Shown: positions 11,934 through 23,022 of the stretch, piece after piece
Layout of the letters: every line of letters begins with the position of its first letter
Numbering within the stretch: the stretch's first letter is position 1
The notes under the pieces: generated by a model
What the model was told of the DNA's origin: nothing
Database searches by the model: none
Seen by the model: the letters and a program-made list of their open reading frames with translations, nothing else
Translations under genes and position numbers: made by a program
Assembly: GCF_963855985.1 (NCBI RefSeq)
Contig: NC_087092.1
Coordinates: 17,112,001 to 17,176,000, forward strand
Direction of reading: 5' to 3'
DNA from: Ostrinia nubilalis
Taxonomy: Eukaryota > Arthropoda > Insecta > Lepidoptera > Crambidae
Length of the DNA stretch: 64,000 bases

Positions 11934-14250
11934 AGACTAATTAAATTAGCACTTACAAATCTTCAAATGCTTTTAGAAATAAATAAAGCATTGACGAATT
12001 TCTCTTAATTAAGCTGAAAACGAATAACCACGCAGAAAAAGTCATAACACATTACAAAACTTCCACCACCCACACAAAGGACAATTATCACCTCCATCTG
12101 TCCCATGACGGAGATCGGGCCATTACAGCCGGTCCTCCAATTACACTTGTACAATAACTCCTCATAACCCAAACAGAGCGAGTCTTCAATTAGAAACCCC
12201 AATATCACACTAAAAAGAACTACAAAGAACGAAGCGACCAATCGCAAAGGACGGCGCTCTGCAAAAAGGCGCTAATTTCACGAAACCAAAAAGTGGTAAT
12301 GGTTATGCGTTGCAGCCAGCGCGTTTGTCTCGCGATAACGCGCGCTTACAATTAGCTTGGACCGCTGTATGCAGTATGTGAGTAATTTTTTAAAATAACA
12401 ATTTTACATAGAGTTATTGTACCTAGTTAATGATTCTCTACATAAATTTGTTCCGAGGGGAGCAAAAATAAAAATCCGTTTTGCGTTTGTTCGAAAGTCT
12501 GACATCTTTATTTTGTTTCAATTTCTTTTTAATTCCTGTCCTTGACAGTTAGGTTACCTAATACTTCAACATATTAGTATTCTAGATACTTAATTCAATG
12601 CATTTATGATTGTGTTAAATTGGTATAGTTATTGGTTTGATTCTACGCATTTCTAGTCTAGATGGTTATAAGGAAGTTGAAGGACATCAAAGTTTAATTC
12701 TACCCATAAAGAAGACAGTCAAAGTGCAAACAGATCATCATTAGACAGACACTTGGAGATTTATTTATTATTTGATTTTTGTTGAAACGATCCGATGATT
12801 CGACTAGGTGTTAGTAGCACTCACTCTACTTTTATGTATCAAAGGCTAACCGGTAAAAAAGTTCCACGAGCGAAAGTCGTCATAAAAAAACAGCCAGTTG
12901 GACATATTGCATACACCGGTCCCGAATCGCAATTAGACGTGAGTCGGGCCATAATCGTGAATGTTTAGCGCCGCGCCTCCGCGTCTGCGCCGGTCGGAAC
13001 ACTTCGATTTGCTATTGTCTTTTATTTTGATCCTGGTGCCAGTGGTTTTGTTTGAAGCCATCTGACCTTTTGTTAGAGTTAGATGCAGCATGGGCTGGAA
13101 GAGGGCGATTCAATTCCCGGCTAGGGCAAATTGTGATAAAGGATTTTTTTATAACAAACTTCAGTTGCCTTGTCACGACATATCGGTACAATTGGGCGTT
13201 TAAAATATAGCTAAAATATAGCCCTGAAAACCTACTTAGTGCTCAATTAACTGTAAAATCAAATTATGTTATGTAACTTTCAAATCAATTAAAAAAGTGA
13301 CGTCATAGTTTGTTCATGCCATAGAAAAACTATGCGATGAGAGAATGGCATTTTGACTACGTTACTACTCGTAAGCTTGGGATATCTTGTCAAGTCATAC
13401 CAGTCTAATTTGGCCATGTTAGATTTCTTTCGAAACTTCCACAGTCTATGAGTAAACGCTATTTCAATCTCCAGTGTTATCAACGTTACAAACGTCAATA
13501 CAAAGTGTATTTTATTTCAGGAAATAAATCAATTCGTACGAGACCGCAACATACTCATACCGATGCACTATTACATAACATTTTTAGAATAACATTATTA
13601 TGATAATAAATCCGTTCTATCATAGTTTTTGCTGCAGATTAAACGCCAAACGTCCTGGTTCCATAAATCATGGCTAAAGTATGGCCACTAAAGCATGTCA
13701 TATAAATTTATTTGCACATATTTCCTCGTTATTATTAGCATCCGTATATTACCCGGCGGGATGTTTGTTATTTTTATTGTTTTGTTTTTATATAAACAGT
13801 CCATCTATTGCTAAGAGTACGTGCTTTTAATAACTTCTTTCCCGTATATAAATCAAATCGTGTCGAGCTCTAGTACGATTGCCAGTAGGTATCTAAAAGT
13901 AAAAAAAGAAAAAATCCTTAAAAGCTACTTTTATTTTACGTGTATTTTACAAATTATATAAGTATAGCACGTAAACTTATGGGCTAAATTGTAACCTAAA
14001 AACAACTACTACTATTTTTTTCAGGATGAAACAATCATCCGAATGTTAGTAGGAGTCAAATGCTCAAGCCTTATTTTTAGAACTGTTCTGTTTGCATTAC
14101 TTATTTATGTAATTAAGTAGGCATACCAAAAGCTCTACCTAAAGTAGATAATAGGTACTGAAAACCTAGCTGTTACACGATCTGTAACAGAATGATTTTA
14201 ATAATTGAAGAACATAAGCTTAGTGAACAATCCTAGACCAATCTTATTCT
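11934..14250. other. Non-coding stretch
   Basis: GC-richer islands at 12040-12370 and 12890-13020 (GCGCCGCGCCTCCGCG). They may be conserved non-coding DNA, but nothing in the sequence alone proves it. Confidence 0.45.
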
Positions 14251-14365
14251 TAAGCTGAGTTGCACCACCTAAATGTAACTATAACGTTAACCGGTGTATT
14301 TTTATGGAGTTGACAGATTTTTGACGTTTGTTAAAGTGAAAGTAAGATGGTGCAACCCAGCCTTA
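14251..14365. mobile_element. GGTTGCACCA MITE family, copy 1
   Basis: TAAGCTGAGTTGCACCACCT...TAACCGGTG...GAGTTGACAGATTTTTGACG...AAGATGGTGCAACCCAGCC. The ends are inverted repeats of TAAGGCTGGGTTGCACCA. One of five related copies in the window. Confidence 0.85.
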
Positions 14366-14462
14366 TTATTTTTAAAGACGTACGTCATCAGTAGCTTAAA
14401 AGCATCTTGATGTCATTTTAAATTAATTTGACAAATATATAAAACATTATGTTTATAAAACA

Positions 14463-14657
14463 CTAGCTGACCCGGCGAACTTTGTTCCGTCTTAATGGCA
14501 ATAAATAAGCAGACTTTTTTTTATTTCGAACGGGATAATAAGTATCCTATGTCCTTTTCCTGGCTCTAAACTACCTCCCTGACAGTTTTCAGCTAAATCG
14601 GTTCAGCCGTTCTTGAGTTATAAGTGGAGTAACTAACACGACTTTCTTTTATATAGA
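14463..14657 (-). mobile_element. Short Helitron-like element
   Basis: Minus strand starts A|TCTATATAAAAG and ends GCCGGGTCAGCTAG|T. 195 bp, non-coding. Nearly the same sequence as 16040-16239. Confidence 0.7.
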
Positions 14658-14993
14658 TTATTACCTACTTAGTTTGGTATATTTTATACATTTTACAAAC
14701 GAAGTCACGGGCATTCTCTAGCTTAATACTTATTTAATTTTCCTTTAAACCACTCGGCCTTCTCTACTTTCCAATAATATACTATTTACCCATAAATATA
14801 GTCATACATTATATGCGAGGATCCGATTCAAGCGTATGTTCCGGTGAGAGATTTGTGCGCCATATCCTTAGCAAGATTGACTGCAATTACTTATTTTCTA
14901 TGTTGCCTTTATTCTTAGTTAATAAACTTTTGGCTTATTTATAAGCTTTGGATGGGATAAATATAATAAGATAATTCAATGTTTTTAACCGAC

Positions 14994-15190
14994 TTCAATA
15001 AAGGAGGATTGAGGTTCCAGGTATGTTCGGCTGTATGTATTTTTTTCTATGTATGATCACCGATTACTCCGTCAATTGTGGACTGATTTTCAAAATTATT
15101 TTTTTGTTCGATAGAGTACGCTTTTGAGGTGGTTCCATTGCCACCAAGTTAGGATCTGATAATGGGATCCTAGGGAAATCGAGGGCAAAC
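14994..15190. mobile_element. Truncated AACCGACTTC-type repeat
   Basis: AACCGACTTCAATAAAGGAGG, ATTACTCCGTCAATTGTGGAC and TTTTGAGGTGGTTCCATTG align with the first half of 16465-16872. The right terminus is missing. Confidence 0.6.
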
Positions 15191-15354
15191 TTTAAATGTT
15201 ATAGGCACGTATTATGTTTTTTACTACTCGTATCTACAATAAATTCCATCTCTGTCCAAACATCGAAACTATTATAAAAAAAATCTTTCCAGAAGGCTGG
15301 CACTTACACGCTATTTATTGAGCAATTATGTAATACGGATAAACATACATGAAA

Positions 15355-15517
15355 ATTGGAAATTAGGAGATCCGCAGGCGAACCAAAGTGACCATGGCCC
15401 GCAGCATTGCTAAAATCAAGTGGTAGTGGGCGGGGCACATAGCTCGCAGAGCTTATGGTCGCTGAGGCAGAAAAGTTCTCGAGTGACGACCACGGGTCGG
15501 AAGACGTAGTTACCTAG
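15355..15517 (+). mobile_element. Diverged RTE-like LINE 3' fragment
   Basis: Aligns by eye to the segment encoding RRRTKVTDIARRIAKIKWQWAG through the GRRSV block, with substitutions that create TAG in TGGTAGTGGG. An old copy, 3' end missing. Confidence 0.75.
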
Positions 15518-16039
15518 ACTCTTGTATGCAGGGCACTACATCAGCCCCTGTTTGAATTTAACGACACTCTTATAAGATCCTTAATTAACACACATGAATC
15601 GTAACAAATCTCTTAACACAATAGATTCAATAGCAAGCCATGTGTCACGTTGAAATTGGTCTGATACTCAAACAATGCAGCGTTTGCGCAAGAGAACCCG
15701 TAAATTATAGATAAAGTTGGAGTCTTCATATTGTTTACCGTGTCTCTGCCCGTTTAGCAATGCTAAGTGATTAAGAATACGCCGTGTGCGCAGCGGTGCG
15801 GTGGAGTCGACATGTTGTAAGAAACAGTTGAAATATTTAACATTAATAAATAATAATGAAACTGCAACTGTGACACTGGAAAATTAGGACTATAATTTTC
15901 TTCTTCTTGTCGTGTCGACAACAAACCTGTACAGTGTCAGCCCAAAACTGCGCCATAAGATTTTAACTATAATTTTAATCGCTCTACATAACTTTTTATT
16001 TGAAAAATTGAATTGACTTATCGGATTTTTTATATTATA

Positions 16040-16239
16040 CTAGCTGACCCGGCGAACTTTGTTCCGCCTTAATGGCAATAAATAAGCAGACTTTTTTTTT
16101 ATTTCGAACGGGATAAAAAGTATCCTATGTCCTTCTCCTGGCTCTAAACTACCTCCCTAACAATTTTCAGCTAAATCAGTTCAGCCGTTCTTGAGTTAAA
16201 AGTGGTGTAACTAACACGACTTTTTTTATATAATATAGA
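16040..16239 (-). mobile_element. Short Helitron-like element, sister of 14463-14657
   Basis: Same ends (TCTATATTATA on minus; CTAG at 16040-16043). It differs from the 14463 copy by a handful of substitutions and small T-run indels, so the two are close relatives about 1.6 kb apart. Confidence 0.7.
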
Positions 16240-16464
16240 TTTAATTTATTTTAGACCTAGAATGGAATACCTAGTGATTTATAAAAATGCGTGATTAATT
16301 AAGAAAATTGCTCTAGAATCAAATGATAAATGTAACTACATTGTTTTTTTTTCCATTTATTTGGGACAAAAATAAAAACTAGTTAACAATAGTTTTAAAA
16401 TCTGCAAATAGACTGACCTTTTAAACACTACTAGAGTAAAAGATTATGTTGCATCTCTCTTTTC

Positions 16465-16872
16465 AACCGACTTCAAAAAAGGAGGAGGTTCTCAATTCGA
16501 CCCGTATGTTTTTTTTTTCTTTCTATGTTTGTTACGCGATAACTCCGCCAATTATGAACCGATTTGAACAAATCTTTTTTCGGCGTATAGGTAATACCTC
16601 AAGGGTGGTCCCATTTAAATTTAATAATAGAAAAAACAACCCCCAAGGGTGGAAAATTGGGGATGAACTTTTTTATACGCAATATCTCCGCCGATTATAA
16701 ATCAATTTGAACGATTATTTTTTTGTTGAATAGGTATTATCAAAAGGGTGGTTTCATGCGAATTTGAAGAAAATATTTCATCCCCAAGGGTCGAAAATTG
16801 GAGATGAACTTTTTTATACGCAATATTTTTAATTTTTAGTTTTTTTTTGTGTTCACGCATTTGAAGTCGGTT
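16465..16872. mobile_element. AACCGACTTC-ended lepidopteran repeat
   Basis: AACCGACTTCAAA at 16465-16477 and its reverse complement at 16860-16872 bound about 400 bp. Inside, GGGATGAACTTTTTTATACG (with CGCAATAT) occurs twice about 150 bp apart, a partial internal duplication. No coding capacity; the superfamily is not known to me. Confidence 0.7.
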
Positions 16873-17070
16873 TTATTTTTTTTAAAAGTTAATTATTAAT
16901 TAATTGGTATTTAATCAGTGCATTAAAATAGTCCAAACAAACTATACAAATTATTCGCATCTAAGAACAGAAACCGAGCCACACCTCCCCTAGCCCCAAC
17001 TCGGTTCGAACTACACAAGATACAGTCCTCTACTCAAATTCCAAGTCCAAGTTAAACTGAAATAACTTAC

Positions 17071-17101
17071 GCGGATCGGCCTCGATCGCCTTTGTCGTAA
17101 G
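17071..17101 (-). other. Candidate 31-nt internal exon
   Basis: On the minus strand TAATTGCCTTCTAG-like acceptor (GATAATTGCCTTCTAG), then CTTACGACAAAGG...GATCCGC, then GTAAGTTATTT. Far more GC-rich than its flanks. All frames are open; the one compatible with the 2303-2337 candidate reads YDKGDRGRS. Confidence 0.3.
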
Positions 17102-17358
17102 CTAGAAGGCAATTATCATTAATTATTATTAAATGTGACACTTCTGATAAACGCTGGCCGATAACTTGAGCAAATAATTCAACTTGTCGAAGGGATGTTT
17201 GAACTGCGCTTGATTTGTTATCGGGGTTGAGATTTGTTTTATGGGACCCGTGAAACGGGGCTCGGTTATGAGAGGTCTTGGAAGTTTGGGCTTTAAGGTT
17301 TTATGGTTTTTAACTGCGGATATTTTAATAGAGTTGATCGAATTCATTTTATTTTGCT

Positions 17359-17458
17359 GCTGGATGCAGGCCGCTAGCAACCGAGGGGAAATCATTGGGG
17401 GAGGTCTATGTTCAGCAGTGGATGTCTGTGGCTGATATCATGATGATGCTGATGATGA
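17359..17458 (+). mobile_element. Second RTE-like family, 3' fragment
   Basis: GCTGGATGCAGGCCGCTAGC to GTTCAGCAGTGGATGTCTG, then ATCATGATGATGCTGATGAT tail. Same family as 38738-38870. Confidence 0.7.
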
Positions 17459-18127
17459 AGCATTTTTGTCTATGTTGTAATATTTTGACTGCAATTTTAT
17501 TAAATCTAGTAACTTATAAAATAGGAAATAAGTGAAAGTGAGAGACCACTCTAAAACTGTACTTTTTACCATACCTTGACTAATCAAGATGGTCTACCGA
17601 AAAAATCTTAGCTGCTGAACTTCTTTGGTTTTTGGTAGAAATATTGGTACTTGTTTACAGACTTATTTTCAACCTACAAACTATGGTTCTCATTAATTAT
17701 GTTGAATATAGTCACACAATTAAAATAATAGCTTCTAGTGGGATTCAAACCTGCAATCACCGCCGTTTCAACCCATTACGGGACATCAAATAAACACATC
17801 CAAATTCAGCCCCCAAAAAAGCAAATACAACTCCCAAAACAAGTCAAGTAACCAACCCTTGCCATTGGAGCCGAGTTTTGATTCGGTTCGGCTAATAGGC
17901 CCTGTTGGCACATCTCGATAAGCCGATATTAGAAACAAGGTGTTTAGCATTGTTACAGAAGTTTTCGGCTGTTGTTGCAAAACTCGAGTTAATGGGACGA
18001 AAGGAACGTGATAAAGTGCCGGAGGTACGACGGGTGGTTTGATGCGGCAGTTTAATACGTTTTGGAAGTAAATTGAGATTGGATTTCTTAATCTGAAGGC
18101 AAATAGCATGAAATTAGTGAGGTTAAT

Positions 18128-18190
18128 TTTTTTTATCCACAACGAGGAAGCTCTTGGCCTGTATCTCACCTGATGGTAAGTGATCTTCAA
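18128..18190 (-). mobile_element. LINE 3' end fragment (other family)
   Basis: TTTTTTTTATCCACAACGAGG then GGCCTGTATCTCACCTGATG: a T run followed by a sequence I recognise as a common lepidopteran LINE 3' end on the minus strand. Confidence 0.5.
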
Positions 18191-18758
18191 GATTTTAAGA
18201 AAATCTACGAGTACATATTATTATAGTCTAGATGGTAGCCCAATTAGATATTAATTAATACATTTTTTACAAAGTTAAGTTTAGAAAAATGCTCGATTTT
18301 CATTCAATCAATATTTTTAGGTTACTAACATTTACTACCTACGATACATATTATGGCATAATATGTCTAGGTACCATTTTATTTTGTGTTGATTCCTGAC
18401 CAGAGAATTCTGCCGTACAATTGACTTGAGCCCGTGTTCCATCCACTACTTTAAAAAATAATTAAAAACATAATAATATGCAAATGGCAACAGCCACATC
18501 CACCATTCGCAGGTTCGGTTCCCAACTCGACCAATAACCGTGTCAGTCGCGTCGGACTGTATCTGCGATCTCTTTGTTGCTCTCATATCGGCGGATTAAC
18601 TGGGGCTATTCGATACCTGATAATATAGGGCAGGGGACAGATGTGAGTTCCCTGGAAGACCCTTTAAACTCCCGATATGTTATAAAGTTTGCGCTGGTTA
18701 TCGAACTGAAATTATAAACTAGCTATTCATAACTCGTCACTCTGCTTAGTTAATTTGT

Positions 18759-19018
18759 TTCAGCCAAATGACGTCCATATCGGTTTGTAATATAAGATTT
18801 TAAACTTTCGCGTTCCATTTCAATTAAAATAGTAAGACACGGGTCTTACTATTTTAGTCTGCTTGTGACCACGGCTGCAGCATCGCAGCCGTAACGTCAA
18901 GCCGTGAGTACATAATGTAACTCATTAATAAACGTCGCGTTAAGACCCGTGTCTTACTATTTTAAATGACGTCCACTGCTGGATTTGAATTTCCAAAACG
19001 GCCGGTCTTGTGCCGCTT
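18759..19018 (-). mobile_element. RTE-like LINE 3' fragment split by a 186-bp insertion
   Basis: The 3' tip (18759-18777) and its continuation (18964-19018, diverged) are one RTE-like tail separated by 18778-18963. AAATGACGTCCA is present on both sides of the insert because it was duplicated. Confidence 0.75.
18778..18963. mobile_element. 186-bp insertion with 12-bp target duplication and three hairpins
   Basis: Flanked by AAATGACGTCCA (18766-18777, 18964-18975) inside an RTE tail. Hairpins: AAAATAGTAAGAC-ACGG-GTCTTACTATTTT near 18826-18855; ACGGCTGC-AGCATC-GCAGCCGT near 18873-18894; and 22-bp inverted ends (AAGACCCGTGTCTTACTATT at the right). Class unknown: a 12-bp duplication is unusual for most DNA transposons. 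Confidence 0.65.
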
Positions 19019-19833
19019 AGTATGATTACAACACTATTTTTATTAAGTGAAAATCTTTAACGGGCGAATACACTCGTAATAAAAACAACAAAAGAGTCAC
19101 CTAAAACAAATGACACTTGCGAAACCACGTTCGAAACAAAAGACTAACGCGCCACCCGACCTGTCAATGAACATCATGTTAAGAGGACAGTACATCAAGG
19201 TAAGGACTGCGGTGTCTTATGCAGATGATATAGGGGCTAATTTGCAATAAAAAGTATAAAGCCTGATGCGCGTTTGTCTGTGCAATGAGTGAAACGTTTA
19301 ATCTGTGGTTTTCAGGTGTCAATAGTGGAGGGGATAGAGTCGCGCGTCATTTGTCATTTCTTTGTAAAATGTTGATTTATTTTCAAAGGCATAAAAGAGG
19401 TAAAGTGCTCGTAGTAATTTACGAATGACAATTTTTTTACTGAAATGTTACAGTATCCAACAATTTACCTAGCCTTGTCTCTTCTAGCGGTCATATAGCT
19501 CTAGTTAATCGACGTTTTGGGCCTTTTAATATGATATCTCCGATGGCGTTTAGATTCTATCTGTAACACCTTGTATTGAGGTGGATAAATGAGTTTTCTA
19601 CGTTCGCCATTATGCTCAAACTTTGAGACTATCAGGGATCGCTTTGTACTCGAGTTATATTTCGGAGACATTCTGATTTAGATTGCTGTTATTGACTTTG
19701 GGAAAGTTAATTATTTGAAGTCGTATTTGTACGGCTGATCTGAAGGTTTATGTTTGTATGAAATCTACTTAGTAACAGAGAAGCATGAAAAATATGGCAT
19801 TTAAAACATTTTTGGTCTCTACCAACTAACGTA

Positions 19834-19910
19834 ACTTTTTTTATGCATGACAAGGCAGGTATTTAACCGCTATAGCACCTGATGTTAAGTGAGATGCAGT
19901 CTACCTATAT
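19834..19910 (-). mobile_element. 3' UTR end of the same CR1/Jockey-type LINE family
   Basis: TTTTTTTATGCATGACAAGG and GTGAGATGCAGTCTACC match the 3' UTR of the 36446-36716 copy. Only the last about 75 bases are present. Confidence 0.65.
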
Positions 19911-20191
19911 TTAGAAAAACTTATACCTAACTTTATTTAAACACTAGGCAAGTCATTTAGACATTTTCCAGATTAATAAAATAAACTTAAAATAAATACA
20001 ACAATTATTTCCAATGATTTCTGTCAGTCTTTTGCTGTTATTCATAAAATACGCGTTTTTGTACCGCTTTTTGAGTGTGCAAAAACGTTTATAAATAGGT
20101 AAATAAATGTAGCGAAATGAACGAACTGTAGGTATATTAATCCAAGCCTCTAGATACATCAGACTTGACCTCATTACCATCGTTATTTCGT

Positions 20192-20345
20192 TCATTCGTT
20201 TCAGCCGAAAGACGTCCACTGCTGGACAAAGGCCTCCCCCAAGGATTTCCACAAAGACCGGTCCTGTGCCGCCCGCATCCAGGCACCTCCCGCGACCTTC
20301 ACCAGATCGTCGGTCCACCTACTGGGAGGTCTGCCCGCGCTACGC
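20192..20345 (-). mobile_element. RTE-like LINE 3' fragment
   Basis: Plus strand runs TTCATTCGTTTCAGCCGAAA, then the reverse complement of the terminal 150 bases of the family. It lies about 150 bases from the 3' end of the I-like LINE. Confidence 0.8.
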
Positions 20346-20599
20346 CTTCGTCATGTCACGCCACGTCATTCATTAACATATCAAATGCTAAAACTTTTTT
20401 CAACACTTTTCTTAAGGCTCTAGCTCTAGTACACTAATAGAATGGACCTATTTAAGATAATATTAAGGCGTTTTTAAACCTCTCAGGAGATGCGTGTTTT
20501 TTTTTTTTTTTTTTATTCTTATAAAATGTAAGGACTTTTGTCTATGTATAGACATGCCAGTCCTATCGTAACCTAACCTTACAATTTACAAAGTTAGAG

Positions 20600-21480
20600 T
20601 TATAAACTTTTAATTAATAAAAATATCAATTTAGCCGCGTCGGACAATGGTTCGGCTAGTATGCTTTGATAAGTACCAACATCTACACAATTTATTTGTA
20701 ATTGACTTATAACAAGTTGTCGCTGTCTTTCGTTCCTGACACACTCCGTCAACAAATGTAGGACATCTTCGATTTTATCGCAGACTTCACAATTAGGCGA
20801 CTTAACTTTTTTCATCAAATATCCAAACTTGTTTGACGGATAGTGTCCAGATCTAAGCCTATGCATTGTTACAACAAACATTCTACTGACTTTCCCATAA
20901 CTAAACCAAGGAGCTCGAAGAGGCTGACTTTGTATGGTTTTATACCAAATACCTTTAATTTCAGATTGTTCGTTAAAATATACCTTCCATTTATTATAGC
21001 AAAATTTTTTATAACTTGACAAAAACTCCTGGTAAAATGGTTCAATTAAGTAGTGTCTACCTTCCGTTACAGCTTATTTTGAAAGACGGTCAGCCTCTTC
21101 GTTTCCACTTAAGCCTACATGTGATGGAATCCACTGCAGTCTCAGACATACGCCGTTTCTATTAAAACTTAGGATGTTTGAAAGAATTTTATAAGCTATC
21201 GATACACCTCTGTATCCAGAGGCGCATCGAGCTATATGCTGCAATGCACTCCTACTATCAGAAAAGATAACAATTTTTCTAAAACTTTTACTTGCAGCAA
21301 ATTCTAAGGCTTCGTAGATAGCAATTAGCTCAATAGACATTATGGATATGTCGGCAGATATTCTATAACAGCCCTTTTCTTGTTCCACGGGGCTGTAAAA
21401 AGCAGCACCTCCACCACTCCTAGATTTAGAGCCATCTGTATATATTTTATACCACCCATTATACTTATCGTTTATCTCGC
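20600..21480 (-). pseudogene. RNase H and C-terminal CCHC region of ORF2, I-like LINE
   Basis: Read in one frame from 21479. RNase H shows YTDGSKS, the Glu in MSIELIAIYEALEF, FSDSRSAL and WIPSHVGLSGNEEAD, i.e. the four acidic residues and the active-site His. A TAA at 21076-21074 interrupts the frame just after ADRLSK; the same frame then resumes (AVTEGRHYLIEPFYQEF) into the C-terminal part with CEVCDK...HLLTEC, a Cys/His motif common at the end of I and Jockey-type ORF2. This stop is the third disabling lesion. Confidence 0.8.
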
Positions 21481-23022
21481 TTAAAAATCATTCTTTAAAA
21501 TGTTAATATCATGATTGCTTTTTGGGCCCTGTACACTATTTAAGTTAGGTAAAATAATGTCAACATCAATATATGACATCCAAACGTTGAGTGAAAACAT
21601 TTCAAGTGGGTAGGAAGAGGATACTATACTATCTTTGGTTAAATCAATTGTTTGAGCAAGTAGAGGTAACCTTTTACGTCTCCAATATCTGTCTGTGGAA
21701 TGATCATAAAGATTTTTCAACAATTTCGTAGTGACATTATTGGACCATGATCGGGCCTTCAGGCAATATTTAAAAGCTAGATACTGTCGTCTCAAGTATA
21801 AAGGTGGTATACAGAGCTCGCTCTCCATTACATGGATGGGGGAGCTTTTAATAAATCCCCCGATAATTCTAAGCGCTTGGTTTTGGAGTCTGTCTAATTT
21901 TAATAAATTCGTCCTAGCGGCACCGTCATACAAAAAACACCCATAATCAAGCCGGCTTCGGATAATTGCAATATATAGTGTTCTTAAGTACTTGGGGTGG
22001 ACACCCCAGCCTGATCCTGCCAATATTTTTAAAATGTTTAAGAATTTTATAGCTTTTTCATATACCTCATTAATGTGTTTCTTCCACAGAAGTGACCTGT
22101 CAAGCCAAATGCCCAGATACTTAATACATTCAGATGCACTTATTGTATCTCCTTGGATGTTTAATAGAATTTGTGTTTGCCGAAATCCCCTACTAAAAAG
22201 GCAAGATTTAGATTTACACGCCGAAAGTCTTAGCCCAAGTTCCTCCAATAAAATTGACATTATGTTTATAGCTGTTTGAATATTATCTCTGCAGTGCGAT
22301 AAGTCCTTGTGACTGAAATATAATACAAAGTCATCTGCATATTGACAGATAGCCACGTTTCTAATTTCTCGGCAAATGCTAGAAGTTACTATATTGAAAA
22401 TAAGGGGCGACATAGGGTCCCCTTGGGCCAGGCCTCGACTTGTACATCTGATGATATTTATGTCTTCAGAGTTATTATTTATTTTAAGATATCTTTGACT
22501 CAAAAATGCATATAGATATTTACAGACTCTTGCACCTACATTCAATGTATCCAGTATCTTTACAGCTTTTTCAACCAATACATTATTATACGCATTTTCT
22601 ATGTCTAAAAAGCAGGCTAAGGTAGTTATATTTTTTGAGTAACCTAATTGTATATAGGTAATGAGACGTACTAGGGAGTCAATACAAGATTGTGCCTTTC
22701 TGAAGCCTGTAGAGTTTTGGGATATAATATTGTGTTTTTCCACATACCACTCTAGTCGTTTCGTTATCATGATATGGAATATCTTACACGTGCACGATAT
22801 CAAGGATATGGGTCTTAGTTTAGGCACTGAACCTGGGTCAGAAGACGGTTTTGGGATAGGTATAATCTTAATATTTCGCCATTGTCTAGGTACAATTCCT
22901 GTGCGGAATATATCATTATATAAGCTTAACAATAAAGTTAGAGCGTCGTTAGGCAGATTGTAAACCATAGAATATGTTATGCCATCCTCACCGGGAGCAG
23001 TATCCTTTTTTTTTTCAAACAA
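21481..23022 (-). pseudogene. Reverse transcriptase part of ORF2, I-like LINE
   Basis: 513 codons. Blocks seen are APGEDGITYSMV, LRPISLISCTCKIF, STGFRKAQSCIDSL, FLDIENAYNNV (motif A), RGLAQGDPMSPLIFN, and YADD (residues 228-231, plus strand 22330-22341), so the catalytic Asp residues are present. It is joined upstream to the endonuclease by the A-run frameshift. It ends at a TAA that one extra T in TTTTT would remove, continuing into RNase H, so the second lesion is a one-base deletion near 21484-21488. Confidence 0.85.

Noticed and set aside
12005..12247. 80-codon frame beginning with a signal-peptide-like stretch
   Set aside because: Its first codon is TTG, not ATG, and hydrophobic runs are common in AT-rich non-coding DNA.
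17750..17765. Minus-strand B-box-like GGTTTGAATCCC
   Set aside because: Isolated motif, no tRNA fold or SINE ends visible.
19110..19250. 46-codon ORF reading TNAPPDLSMNIMLRGQYIK, with GTAAGG after it
   Set aside because: It looks protein-like, but there is no acceptor with a pyrimidine tract and the frame runs through the donor. No family recognised, so left as chance.
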